Shown here piece after piece: positions 34,937 through 44,793 of a DNA stretch of 64,000 nucleotides (positions within the stretch are counted from its first letter, which is position 1; each line of letters starts with the position of its first letter). A program made the position numbers and the translations under genes. The notes under the pieces were generated by a model. The model was not told where the DNA came from. It searched no databases and saw only the letters and a program-made list of their open reading frames with translations. Origin of the DNA: Pseudomonas frederiksbergensis (lineage in GTDB: Bacteria > Pseudomonadota > Gammaproteobacteria > Pseudomonadales > Pseudomonadaceae); NCBI RefSeq assembly GCF_003732705.1, contig NZ_MOBR01000011.1, positions 23,337-87,336 of the forward strand, read 5' to 3'.

Positions 34937-36046
34937 ATGAGTACTGCCGAACCCATCCTGCTCACCCCCGGCCCGTTGACTACTTCGGCCCGCACCCGCC
35001 AGGCGATGATGGTCGACTGGGGTTCATGGGATGACCGTTTCAACCAACTGACCGCCAGCCTGTGCGAACAACTGCTGACCATCATCAACGGTGCCAACAG
35101 TCACCACTGCGTGCCCCTGCAAGGCAGCGGCACCTTCGCCGTCGAAGCCGCCATCGGCACGCTGGTGCCTCGCGATGGCAAAGTTCTGGTGCTGATCAAC
35201 GGCGCCTACGGCAAACGCCTGGCGAAGATCTGCGAAGTGCTCGGTCGCCCGTTCAGCACCTTCGAAACCGCCGAAGACGAACCGACCACCGCCGCCGATG
35301 TGGATCGCCTGCTGCGGGCTGACCCGAGCATTACTCACATCGCGCTGATTCACTGCGAAACCAGCACCGGCATTCTTAACCCGCTGCCGGAAATCGCCCA
35401 AGTCATTGCGCAACACGGCAAACGCTTGATCATCGACGCCATGAGTTCCTTCGGCGCCCTGCCGATCGATGCGCAACAGGTGCCGTTCGACGCGCTGATC
35501 GCCGCTTCGGGCAAGTGCCTGGAAGGGGTGCCGGGGATGGGTTTTGTGTTCGCTCGCAAGGAATCCCTGGCGAATGCCGGCGGTAACTCGCACTCCCTGG
35601 CGATGGATCTGTTCGACCAGCACACCTACATGGCCAAGACCGGCCAGTGGCGCTTCACCCCGCCGACCCACGTGGTCGCGGCGCTGCACGAAGCCCTGCT
35701 GCAATACAACGAAGAAGGTGGCTTGCCAACGCGGCATCAGCGCTACGCCAATAACTGCCAGGTGTTGCTTGATGACATGGCCAAACTCGGTTTGCGCAGT
35801 TTCCTGCCCGCCGCGATCCAGGCGCCGATCATCGTCACCTTCCACGCCCCGAAAGACCCTCGCTACCAGTTCAAGGAGTTCTACGAACGGGTCAAGGCCA
35901 AGGGTTTCATCCTCTATCCCGGCAAATTGACCCAGGTCGAAACCTTCCGCGTCGGCTGCATCGGCCACGTCAACCCGCCAGAAATGCACGCGGCGGTGGC
36001 GGCGATTGCCGAGGTGTTGCAGGAAATGGAAGTCATCGAAATCTGA
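34937..36046 (+). CDS. phnW: 2-Aminoethylphosphonate-pyruvate transaminase
   Basis: This 369-residue fold-type I PLP enzyme transfers the amino group of 2-aminoethylphosphonate to pyruvate, giving phosphonoacetaldehyde and alanine. The N-terminus reads [26 protein letters not shown], and the PLP lysine is Lys193 in [15 protein letters not shown] 34937 is preferred over 34931 because GAGG lies eight bases before it and only two before the other. It is followed, after a REPIN, by phnX, which uses its product. Confidence 0.94.
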   Translation: MSTAEPILLTPGPLTTSARTRQAMMVDWGSWDDRFNQLTASLCEQLLTIINGANSHHCVPLQGSGTFAVEAAIGTLVPRDGKVLVLINGAYGKRLAKICEVLGRPFSTFETAEDEPTTAADVDRLLRADPSITHIALIHCETSTGILNPLPEIAQVIAQHGKRLIIDAMSSFGALPIDAQQVPFDALIAASGKCLEGVPGMGFVFARKESLANAGGNSHSLAMDLFDQHTYMAKTGQWRFTPPTHVVAALHEALLQYNEEGGLPTRHQRYANNCQVLLDDMAKLGLRSFLPAAIQAPIIVTFHAPKDPRYQFKEFYERVKAKGFILYPGKLTQVETFRVGCIGHVNPPEMHAAVAAIAEVLQEMEVIEI

Positions 36047-36061
36047 TTACGCCTCAGCCCC

Positions 36062-36153
36062 CTGTGGGAGCGAGCTTGCTCGCGATAGCGGACTGTCATT
36101 CAACATCGACGTCGGCAGACAGGACCTCATCGCGAGCAAGCTCGCTCCCACAA
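36062..36153. repeat. REPIN between phnW and phnX
   Basis: CTGTGGGAGCGAGCTTGCTC ... GAGCAAGCTCGCTCCCACA, about 92 bp, fills the phnW-phnX gap. Confidence 0.9.
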
Positions 36154-36194
36154 AAAGCCTCGCTCACCTAATTAGCTAACAGGATCTGATCACC

Positions 36195-37022
36195 ATGAAC
36201 TACACCACCCCTACCAAACTCCAGGCCGCCATCCTCGACTGGGCCGGCACCGTGGTCGATTTCGGCTCGTTCGCGCCAACGCAGATTTTTGTCGAGGCTT
36301 TCGCCGAGTTCGACGTCCAGGTTTCCATCGAAGAAGCCCGCGGGCCGATGGGCATGGGCAAGTGGGACCACATCCGCACTCTGTGCGATCAGCCGCAAGT
36401 GGCCGAGCGTTATCGCAAGGCCTTCGGCCGCACGCCGACCGACGACGACGTCACCGCGATCTACAAACGCTTCATGCCGCTGCAAATCGAGAAAATCGCC
36501 GAGCATTCGGCGCTGATCCCCGGCGCCCTGGACACCATCGCCAACCTGCGCCAGCAAGGGATCAAGATCGGTTCGTGCTCCGGCTACCCGAAACAGGTCA
36601 TGGACAAAGTCGTGGAACTGGCCGCCACCAACGGTTACGTCGCCGACCACGTAGTCGCCACCGACGAAGTGCCCAACGGTCGCCCATGGCCGGCCCAGGC
36701 CCTGGCCAACGTCATCGCCCTGGGCATCGACGATGTCGCGGCCTGCGTGAAGATCGACGACACCGTGCCTGGGATTCTTGAAGGTCGCCGCGCGGGCATG
36801 TGGACCGTGGCGCTGATCTGCTCCGGCAATGCGCTGGGCCTGGACTACGCGGGTTATCAGGCCCTCGGCAGTGAGGAACTGGCCAGCGAGCGCAAGCGTA
36901 TTCACGCAATGTTCGAAGGCTCGCGGCCGCACTACATGATCGACACCATCACCGATTTGCCCCAGGTGATCGCCGATATCAACAAGCGCCTGGCCAATGG
37001 CGAAATGCCGCAAACCGCCTGA
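36195..37022 (+). CDS. phnX: Phosphonoacetaldehyde hydrolase
   Basis: This 275-residue HAD-superfamily phosphonatase cleaves the C-P bond of phosphonoacetaldehyde to acetaldehyde and phosphate. The nucleophile is Asp15 in ILDWAGT, with Ala17 where typical HAD enzymes have a second Asp. The Schiff-base lysine is Lys56 in [11 protein letters not shown]; both traits are diagnostic of PhnX. AACAGGATCTG before the ATG is a modest ribosome-binding site. It completes the pathway begun by PhnW. Confidence 0.95.
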   Translation: MNYTTPTKLQAAILDWAGTVVDFGSFAPTQIFVEAFAEFDVQVSIEEARGPMGMGKWDHIRTLCDQPQVAERYRKAFGRTPTDDDVTAIYKRFMPLQIEKIAEHSALIPGALDTIANLRQQGIKIGSCSGYPKQVMDKVVELAATNGYVADHVVATDEVPNGRPWPAQALANVIALGIDDVAACVKIDDTVPGILEGRRAGMWTVALICSGNALGLDYAGYQALGSEELASERKRIHAMFEGSRPHYMIDTITDLPQVIADINKRLANGEMPQTA

Positions 37023-37035
37023 CCCACCGCCCACC

Positions 37036-37106
37036 TTGTAGGAGCATGGCTTGCCCGCGATGACAGTCTCAAGGACGCCATCGCGGGCAAGCCATGCTCC
37101 TACAGG
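37036..37106. repeat. REPIN (short form)
   Basis: TTGTAGGAGCATGGCTTGCC and its inverse GGCAAGCCATGCTCCTACA with a short spacer. Confidence 0.88.
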
Positions 37107-37245
37107 GTGTTTTATTGTCAATTAGCTGAACCAGAGCATTGAACGGGCAAATCGCCTCAGGCAAATACGGCAAAACAGGATTACAGTTAAAGCACAGTGC
37201 CGCACAAGAACGGCGCTTTGAGCATTGACCTGTGGAGAGCCCCGT

Positions 37246-37806
37246 ATGCCCTGGAAGAACTCCGACTCACGCTACAGCACGGTGTCGATCGCGTTGCACT
37301 GGCTAATGCTGGTGCTGCTGATCCTGGTTTACGCTTGCATCGAATTTCGCGGGATCTTTCCCAAAGGCAGTGGCGGCCGGACGCTGATCACCGAATCGCA
37401 CTTCATGCTGGGCCTGACGGTGTTTGTGCTGGTGTGGCTGCGGCTGTTCGCCCGTAGCCTGGGCCCGGCGCCGCAAATCTTTCCGGCTTCGCCACATTGG
37501 CAAATCACCCTCGCCAAACTGATGCACTGGGCGTTGTACCTGTTCATGATCGCCATGCCGCTGCTCGGTTGGCTGGTGACCAGCGCCAAAGGGCATCAGG
37601 TGATGTTCTACGGGGTTGACCTGCCGTTGCTGGTGTCTGAGGACAAGGTACTGGCCAAGCGGATCCAGGGCTGGCATGAACTGGGCGGCACGATCGGCTA
37701 TTGGCTGATCGGCCTGCATGCGGTGGCCGGGCTGTATCACCACTATGTGGTGGGGGATAACACCTTGTTGCGGATGATGCCCAAAAGGGTCAGCCGCAAT
37801 ACCTGA
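37246..37806 (+). CDS. Cytochrome b561
   Basis: This 186-residue four-helix diheme membrane cytochrome has candidate heme histidines in VSIALHWLMLV, ITESHFMLGL, LMHWALYLFMIAMP and GLHAVAGLYHHYV. The ATG at 37246 has GGAGA seven bases upstream. It stands alone between REPINs, with a promoter region of about 130 bp in front. The likely role is quinol-linked electron transfer or superoxide oxidation, as in the CybB group. Confidence 0.9.
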   Translation: MPWKNSDSRYSTVSIALHWLMLVLLILVYACIEFRGIFPKGSGGRTLITESHFMLGLTVFVLVWLRLFARSLGPAPQIFPASPHWQITLAKLMHWALYLFMIAMPLLGWLVTSAKGHQVMFYGVDLPLLVSEDKVLAKRIQGWHELGGTIGYWLIGLHAVAGLYHHYVVGDNTLLRMMPKRVSRNT

Positions 37807-37821
37807 AACCACCACCAATCC

Positions 37822-37916
37822 CCTGTGGGAGCGAGCCTGCTCGCGAAAGAGGTGGGTCAGTCGATCCATGTGTCGACGGGTACACCGCATTCGCGAGCAG
37901 GCTCGCTCCCACAGGG
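37822..37916. repeat. REPIN
   Basis: CCTGTGGGAGCGAGCCTGCTC ... GAGCAGGCTCGCTCCCACAG lies between convergent genes. Confidence 0.9.
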
Positions 37917-37930
37917 AGAAATGTGTCGGG

Positions 37931-38839
37931 TCAGTTGAAGCCGCGGCGGCCCTGCAGGCCGCCGGTGTGGATGAAGATCAGCCGCGTACCCTTGGGAAAT
38001 CTCCCCGCTTCGACTTGCTGTTTGAGGGCCAGCAACGCCTTGCCGGTGTACAGCGGTTCCAAAGGAATACCGCTGACCTGCTCGGTCTTCTCGATGAACT
38101 CAAGCAACAGCGGATCAACCTTGGCAAACCCGCCGCGACTGGCGTCGAACAGTTCATAAGCCGAATCCGCCCCTGCCACAATCGCTTCAACCTGCTGCGC
38201 CACACCGTGATCCTCGGGCACCGCCAACGCGCCATAGACCGGATGCTCCCCCGCCTCGGCCAGCACCAGCCCAGCCAGGGTGGTGCCGGTTCCGCAGGCC
38301 AGCCACCAGCCGTCGTAGTCGTTCCAGCCCAGCCCGGCCCGTTGCTCACAAACCTGATCCTTGAGCCCCATGCAGCCCTGCGCCCCAAGCAAACCTGCGC
38401 CCCCTTCCGGCACCGGATGCAGCGTCGGGTATAGCGCTTGCCACGGTTGCCAGAAACCCGGTTCATGCCGCGCGCGATAACCGCCGTAGCCCAGCCAGTG
38501 CAGTTGCATGCCGAAGTCTTGCAGGTCCGTCACGGTCGGAGTGACTTGTGGATGTCCGCGCAGTAATCCGACAGTTTTGAAGCCCAGGCGTTTACCGGCG
38601 GCGGCGAGTGCGTGCAGATGATTGGAATGAGCGCCACCGAGGCTGATGATGCCGTCGGCACCGGCGCTGTCCGCGGCGTTGAGGTGTTCGATGAGTTTGA
38701 ACCACTTGTTGCCGCTGATCAGCGGGTCGATTTGGTCCAGGCGCAGGATCGCGACTTCGATGTTGGCGGCGGTGAGCCAGTCGAGGTGCAGGGGTTCTAG
38801 AGGGGCTTGGGGGAGCCAGTCGTTGGGAGGGAGGAGCAT
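37931..38839 (-). CDS. D-cysteine desulfhydrase / ACC deaminase family PLP enzyme
   Basis: This 302-residue fold-type II PLP enzyme has the PLP lysine Lys48 in GNKWFKL and the substrate segment ISLGGAHSNHLHALAAAGKRLG. Family members break down D-cysteine to pyruvate, H2S and ammonia, or 1-aminocyclopropane-1-carboxylate to 2-oxobutyrate. True ACC deaminases are longer (about 338), so desulfhydrase is more likely; annotation pipelines often name this group after both. ATG 38839 fits the family N-terminus; 38869 is also possible. Neither has a clear Shine-Dalgarno. Confidence 0.85.
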   Translation of the reverse strand: MLLPPNDWLPQAPLEPLHLDWLTAANIEVAILRLDQIDPLISGNKWFKLIEHLNAADSAGADGIISLGGAHSNHLHALAAAGKRLGFKTVGLLRGHPQVTPTVTDLQDFGMQLHWLGYGGYRARHEPGFWQPWQALYPTLHPVPEGGAGLLGAQGCMGLKDQVCEQRAGLGWNDYDGWWLACGTGTTLAGLVLAEAGEHPVYGALAVPEDHGVAQQVEAIVAGADSAYELFDASRGGFAKVDPLLLEFIEKTEQVSGIPLEPLYTGKALLALKQQVEAGRFPKGTRLIFIHTGGLQGRRGFN

Positions 38840-38891
38840 TGAGGCCGGCTCTGGTGATAGAGCCAGCATCTTAGCAGCAGACAGGACGCCA

Positions 38892-38959
38892 TCGCGGGCA
38901 AGCCTTGCTCCTACAGGTGTACGACCTCAACCGTAGGAGCAAAGCTTGCTCGCGATGGC
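38892..38959. repeat. REP pair upstream of the desulfhydrase gene
   Basis: TCGCGGGCAAGCCTTGCTCCTACAG and CGTAGGAGCAAAGCTTGCTCGCGA, inverted with a short spacer, in the gap between two minus-strand genes. Confidence 0.85.
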
Positions 38960-38981
38960 CATTGGCAAATTCAGCCGCTGA

Positions 38982-41042
<2,061 letters not shown>

Positions 41043-41119
41043 TCACGGAAAAATGCAGGAGCTCTTCGGCGCCTGTCAGTCATGTGCCACAGACTAAGAG
41101 TCGCGTGGTTGTCACTCAA

Positions 41120-41149
41120 TGACCCAAACTGACAACTTATTGATCCAAA
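41120..41149. promoter_or_regulatory. Direct repeat TGA(C/T)CCAAA, candidate AraC operator
   Basis: TGACCCAAA (41120-41128) and TGATCCAAA (41141-41149) repeat in the same orientation exactly 21 bp apart, two helical turns, as AraC-family activators usually need. They lie about 100 bp upstream of fadH and 80 bp upstream of the nitrilase-like gene that precedes the AraC-family gene. Confidence 0.6.
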
Positions 41150-41230
41150 TGCGCAGCGCCCCTTGGCAAGCGCTAACTGGCGCCCTACCCTAGTCGACGA
41201 ATCCTGCACACGGCTGTTGACTGCTTTCCC

Positions 41231-42361
41231 ATGCGCAAACTTCTGTACCTGACCTTTTCCATGGCGCTGGTCGCCGCCCTCACGACCTACGCCATGTGGG
41301 CCGCGGACCGTCCGGTGGGCCATTACCTGTCGGACCTGCGGATCAACCTCGCGGTCGATCAAGGCAACCCGGCCGATCGCGGCAACCTGCTGGGCATCCA
41401 GCCCGAGCTGTTCCCCACCGACTACCAAAGCCCCGAGCGCCTGCATCGCAAGCTCGCGGCCTATCTGCAAAAGGCCCAGGACCAGGGCCTGCTGAATGAA
41501 AAAACCATCGTCGTGCTGCCTGAACATGTCGGCACGTGGCTGATGGTCAGCGGCGAGAAAGATGAGCTGTATCAGGCCAGCACGCTCAAGGAAGCGATGA
41601 ACTGGCTGGCGGCGAGCAATCCGTTGCAATTCGTCCGCGCCCTGATCAGCGCCACGGGCACCAATCGTCTGGATGACGCTCACTTGCGCATGAAAGCCAA
41701 AGGCATGGCCAAGGATTACCAGGCGCTGTTCGGCGGTCTGGCGAAAGAATTCCATGTCACGCTGGTGGCCGGTTCGATCGTATTGCCTGAGCCCAGCGTC
41801 ATCGATGGCAAACTGAAAATCGGTCACGGTGCGCTGTACAACAGCAGCGTGGTGTTCGGTCGCGACGGTTTGCCGATCGGCCAGCCGCAACGGCAGATGC
41901 ACCCGATCTTCGATGAACAGGACACCCTCGCCGCCAATACCGAGCACACGGTCAACGTGATCGACACCCCGGCCGGACGCCTGGGGATCCTGATCGGCAG
42001 CGACAGCTGGTACCCGGACAACTACCGCAAACTCGACGAACAGGGTGCGCAACTGGTGGCGGTGCCGGCATTCGTGGTCGGGCACGGGACCTGGGACAAA
42101 CCGTGGCGCGGTTACAAAGGCGCGTCGACGCCGGGCTCCGTCAGCCTCAAGGCCGGCGAACTCAGCGAAGGCCAGGCCTGGCATCGCCTGACGCTGATCG
42201 CCCAGCCACCCAGCAGTCAGGCAATTGCCGGCATGAGTGTGTTCTTGCGTGGACAGTTCTGGGACAAGGGCAGCGCCGGTCAGAGCTTTCTCAGCAGCAA
42301 TGGCCAGCACTCCGCCGACGGCGATACCCGTGGCGCACGCTTGCTGAACCTGTGGTTATAA
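41231..42361 (+). CDS. Nitrilase-fold protein lacking catalytic residues
   Basis: This 376-residue protein has an N-terminal signal or anchor (residues 3-23), so it is probably periplasmic. The rest resembles the carbon-nitrogen hydrolase fold. The catalytic Glu appears present (Glu98, VVLPEH). The position of the lysine (usual YRK.H) reads QRQMH with Gln222. The usual ICYDLRFP cysteine position reads LIGSDSWYP with Gly256. With two of three triad residues gone, amidase chemistry is unlikely unless a nearby residue substitutes. It lies three bases before the AraC gene, so the two form an operon. Confidence 0.75.
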   Translation: MRKLLYLTFSMALVAALTTYAMWAADRPVGHYLSDLRINLAVDQGNPADRGNLLGIQPELFPTDYQSPERLHRKLAAYLQKAQDQGLLNEKTIVVLPEHVGTWLMVSGEKDELYQASTLKEAMNWLAASNPLQFVRALISATGTNRLDDAHLRMKAKGMAKDYQALFGGLAKEFHVTLVAGSIVLPEPSVIDGKLKIGHGALYNSSVVFGRDGLPIGQPQRQMHPIFDEQDTLAANTEHTVNVIDTPAGRLGILIGSDSWYPDNYRKLDEQGAQLVAVPAFVVGHGTWDKPWRGYKGASTPGSVSLKAGELSEGQAWHRLTLIAQPPSSQAIAGMSVFLRGQFWDKGSAGQSFLSSNGQHSADGDTRGARLLNLWL

Positions 42362-42364
42362 ACA

Positions 42365-43402
42365 ATGAAGCCGCAGCCGATGCGCCTCGGGGATTTGTCG
42401 GTGGGCTTCGTTCACAGCCTGGCCGATGCCGTGCGCAGCCATGGCGCCGATCCTCAGCCATTGCTCGACCAATACGGCCTGGACGCCGCCCGCCTCGGTG
42501 AAGCCGGCGCGCGGCTGTCGATCCCGCGCTACATGCGCGTTGGCCACGGGGCAATTCAGCTGACTGCCGACCCGGCGCTGGGTTTGCGCATGGGGCAGCT
42601 CAGTCGCTTGAGTCAGGCCGGTTTGGCGGGGGTCACCGCCGCCCAGGCGCCGACGGTTCGGGAAGCCGCGCGATGCCTGATTCGCTTCGAAGCTTTGTAC
42701 GGTTCCAACTATCGCGGCCAGTCGAGCTTTCACGAAGACGCCAAGGGTGCGTGGCTGCGGTTCTATTCCATCAGCCCTTACAACGCCTACAACCGCTTCG
42801 TGGTGGACTCGATCATTGCCGGCTGGTTGCAACAATTATCCAGCGTGTGCCTAACCCCGCTGCGCGCCGAACGCATCGAAATCGAATTCGAAGAACCGCC
42901 GTATAGAGAAGCCTACAACGTGTTCGATGGCCCGATTCAGTTCGGCGCCGAACACAATCAACTGCGCCTGAGCCTGGCCAGCCTCGCCCAACGCAACCCG
43001 CAACACTGCCCGAGCACGTGGAAGCACTTGCTGCAATTGTGTGAACGGGAACTGGAACAGCTGACACGCACCCGCAGCCTGCGTGAACGAGTCACTCAGT
43101 TGCTGGGGCCGTTGCTCAATGGTGGCCGGGAACCCGACCTGGAAGAAGTGGCGGCACGCCTGAAGCTGCCAACCTGGACCTTGCGTCGCAAACTCGCCGA
43201 GGAAGGCACGCAATTCCGTGCAATTCTCAACGACACTCGCCGCGACCTGGCCATGACCTACATTCGCGATACCGAACTGGCGTTCGGGGAAATCGCCTAT
43301 CTGCTGGGCTTTGCCTCAGCCGAAGCCTTTCAACGGGCCTTCAAACGCTGGAACGGCCAGACACCTGGCGAGTATCGCCGCAGTCACCGCCAATCCGCGT
43401 GA
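42365..43402 (+). CDS. AraC-family transcriptional regulator
   Basis: This 345-residue regulator has an N-terminal arabinose-binding-type domain found in OruR/ArgR-like members (FVHSLADAVRSHGADPQPLLDQYGLD) and a C-terminal double HTH (about 250-340, ARLKLPTWTLRRKLAEEG and AYLLGFASAEAFQRAFKRW). It starts three bases after the nitrilase-like gene. By position it controls that gene and the divergent fadH through the TGAYCCAAA direct repeat. The signal may be a fatty acid or its derivative (inference). Confidence 0.88.
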   Translation: MKPQPMRLGDLSVGFVHSLADAVRSHGADPQPLLDQYGLDAARLGEAGARLSIPRYMRVGHGAIQLTADPALGLRMGQLSRLSQAGLAGVTAAQAPTVREAARCLIRFEALYGSNYRGQSSFHEDAKGAWLRFYSISPYNAYNRFVVDSIIAGWLQQLSSVCLTPLRAERIEIEFEEPPYREAYNVFDGPIQFGAEHNQLRLSLASLAQRNPQHCPSTWKHLLQLCERELEQLTRTRSLRERVTQLLGPLLNGGREPDLEEVAARLKLPTWTLRRKLAEEGTQFRAILNDTRRDLAMTYIRDTELAFGEIAYLLGFASAEAFQRAFKRWNGQTPGEYRRSHRQSA

Positions 43403-43406
43403 AGCC

Positions 43407-43493
43407 TTAAAGTTCAGTTGCGTCTTCAGCCGGTTCCAGCGGATCCAGTTCAAACGCCGAATACTCGAGCAACTCTTCTTGATACTCATCCAT
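43407..43493 (-). CDS. 28-residue acidic small protein (hypothetical)
   Basis: The ORF encodes 28 residues, beginning MDEYQEELLEYSAFELDP and ending DATEL. Eleven are Asp or Glu and there is no Lys or Arg. An unusually good Shine-Dalgarno, GGGGG, lies eight bases before the ATG. It converges on the araC-family gene with a four-base gap between the stops. The sequence could form a short amphipathic acidic helix. An Anr/FNR-like box and a possible -10 lie 160-200 bp upstream on the same strand. I do not recognise it, and translation is not proven. Confidence 0.5.
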   Translation of the reverse strand: MDEYQEELLEYSAFELDPLEPAEDATEL

Positions 43494-43680
43494 TGTGGTG
43501 TCCCCCTGTCGCTCATTGAAAATCGCCTGATCAAGTGACCAGCGCCTTGAGCATAAAGTGCCCGCGTGAAAGAAAAATGACGCTCACACGACACTCGTTC
43601 GCTACTAAATAAAACGTAGCAGGTGGTCAGGAATTTATCACAGGATTTTTTCGATACAGGCCGTAGGACAACGGCCTGGT

Positions 43681-43694
43681 TTGACGTGGATCAA
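43681..43694 (-). promoter_or_regulatory. Anr/FNR-like box
   Basis: TTGAC-GTGG-ATCAA matches TTGAT-N4-ATCAA at nine of ten positions. On the minus strand TATCGA (43656-43651) could serve as a -10, placing the box near -43, as for class II activation toward the 28-residue ORF. A CAGGCCGT/ACGGCCTG hairpin overlaps the spacer. This is weak evidence on its own. Confidence 0.35.
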
Positions 43695-43753
43695 GCTTGA
43701 CGGCCGTTACGGGAGACGTGTCGTGCGACACGCTCGCGTAACGCCTGGAGCGC

Positions 43754-44575
43754 TTACTGGGCCGGGATAGGTTCGCTTGGGGCCGGCATGTTGTCCGGGT
43801 GCGACGGTGGCGTGATGTTTTCAGTGGCCGGCGCTGGCTCAGAGGTTTCAACCGGCGTGATCGGGGTGGACTCCGCTGGCGGAGCGACCGGCTCAGAGGC
43901 GGCAGGTGCGGCTTCGACAGGCGCTGGGGCAGCAGCAGGCTGGGCGGCGGGTGCCGGTGTTGGCGCCAGTGCCGCCGGGGCAGCCTTGGCTTCAGGCACA
44001 CCCAAGTCAGTTTTCGGCTTCTCGACAATGTGCGCCGCTTTCTTCGCTTCCGGCGGCAGGAACAATTCCACCAGAGTAAAGAAACGCTCATAAAACTTGG
44101 TTGAGGACACGGTTTCGCTGGCGACCTTGACCATCGAATCATCGGACGAGCCGATCGGCATCGATACCGAGCCCAACACGCCGACGCCGAGGCTGGCGGA
44201 GTTATTGGTCTTCTTCAGCGCATAGCGGTCCTGCAAGGCGTTGGCGAACATGGTCGCATGGTGCCCTTCGGAGCCATCATCGGCACAGACCACACTGAAG
44301 CTGATCTCCATATGGGTTTCGCCGGTTTGCTGGAAGCTTTTGTGGCCGCTGACCAGTTTCGGATCGCTGCTGGTGATGATGTAGCCCTGGCTGAGCAAGG
44401 CACGACGGGCGGCTTCGCAAGTCTGCGCGTCGGTCACCGGATAGCTGCGAGAAAACGTTCCGGAATCGTCGAAGTTCTCATGCTCATAGATGGCGGCTTT
44501 TTTCGACGAACAACCGGCAGCGATGGCCAGCACCAGGGCCAGCCCTACAACACGCATGGGAATTGATCTAAACAT
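43754..44575 (-). CDS. DUF2242 lipoprotein
   Basis: This 273-residue lipoprotein has lipobox AIAAGC with Cys22, a DUF2242 domain (about 28-175), and a long Pro/Ala/Glu-rich, probably disordered tail (about 180-273). The ATG at 44575 is preceded by AGGA at good spacing. The function is unknown; DUF2242 proteins are thought to be outer-membrane or envelope proteins. The low-complexity tail may span the periplasm. Confidence 0.85.
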   Translation of the reverse strand: MFRSIPMRVVGLALVLAIAAGCSSKKAAIYEHENFDDSGTFSRSYPVTDAQTCEAARRALLSQGYIITSSDPKLVSGHKSFQQTGETHMEISFSVVCADDGSEGHHATMFANALQDRYALKKTNNSASLGVGVLGSVSMPIGSSDDSMVKVASETVSSTKFYERFFTLVELFLPPEAKKAAHIVEKPKTDLGVPEAKAAPAALAPTPAPAAQPAAAPAPVEAAPAASEPVAPPAESTPITPVETSEPAPATENITPPSHPDNMPAPSEPIPAQ

Positions 44576-44733
44576 TGAACATCCTGAGAGAAAACGGTCC
44601 GGGGCGTATTGTGCAACAGATCGTTGCTTAGGTGCGTATCGATTAGTGTCTTAAAACGGTTACAGGTGTGTTGACCGTTATATGGGGGAAAAGTCGCATA
44701 TCGTCGGTGGTTTCCGATGGACAGGGCAAAGAT

Positions 44734-44764
44734 CAAAAAAAAACCCCAGCCTTTCGGCCGGGGT
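44734..44764 (-). terminator. ppiD rho-independent terminator
   Basis: On the minus strand ACCCCGGCC, loop GAAA, GGCTGGGGT, then nine T residues, 30 bp after the ppiD stop. One mismatch lies inside the stem. Confidence 0.9.
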
Positions 44765-44793
44765 CTTTGTGTAGCGCCAAACTCAGCCAGCCA

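Noticed and set aside
43627..44142. Arg/Ser-rich minus-strand frame inside the DUF2242 gene
   Set aside because: It is an alternative frame of the low-complexity Pro/Ala tail of the lipoprotein.
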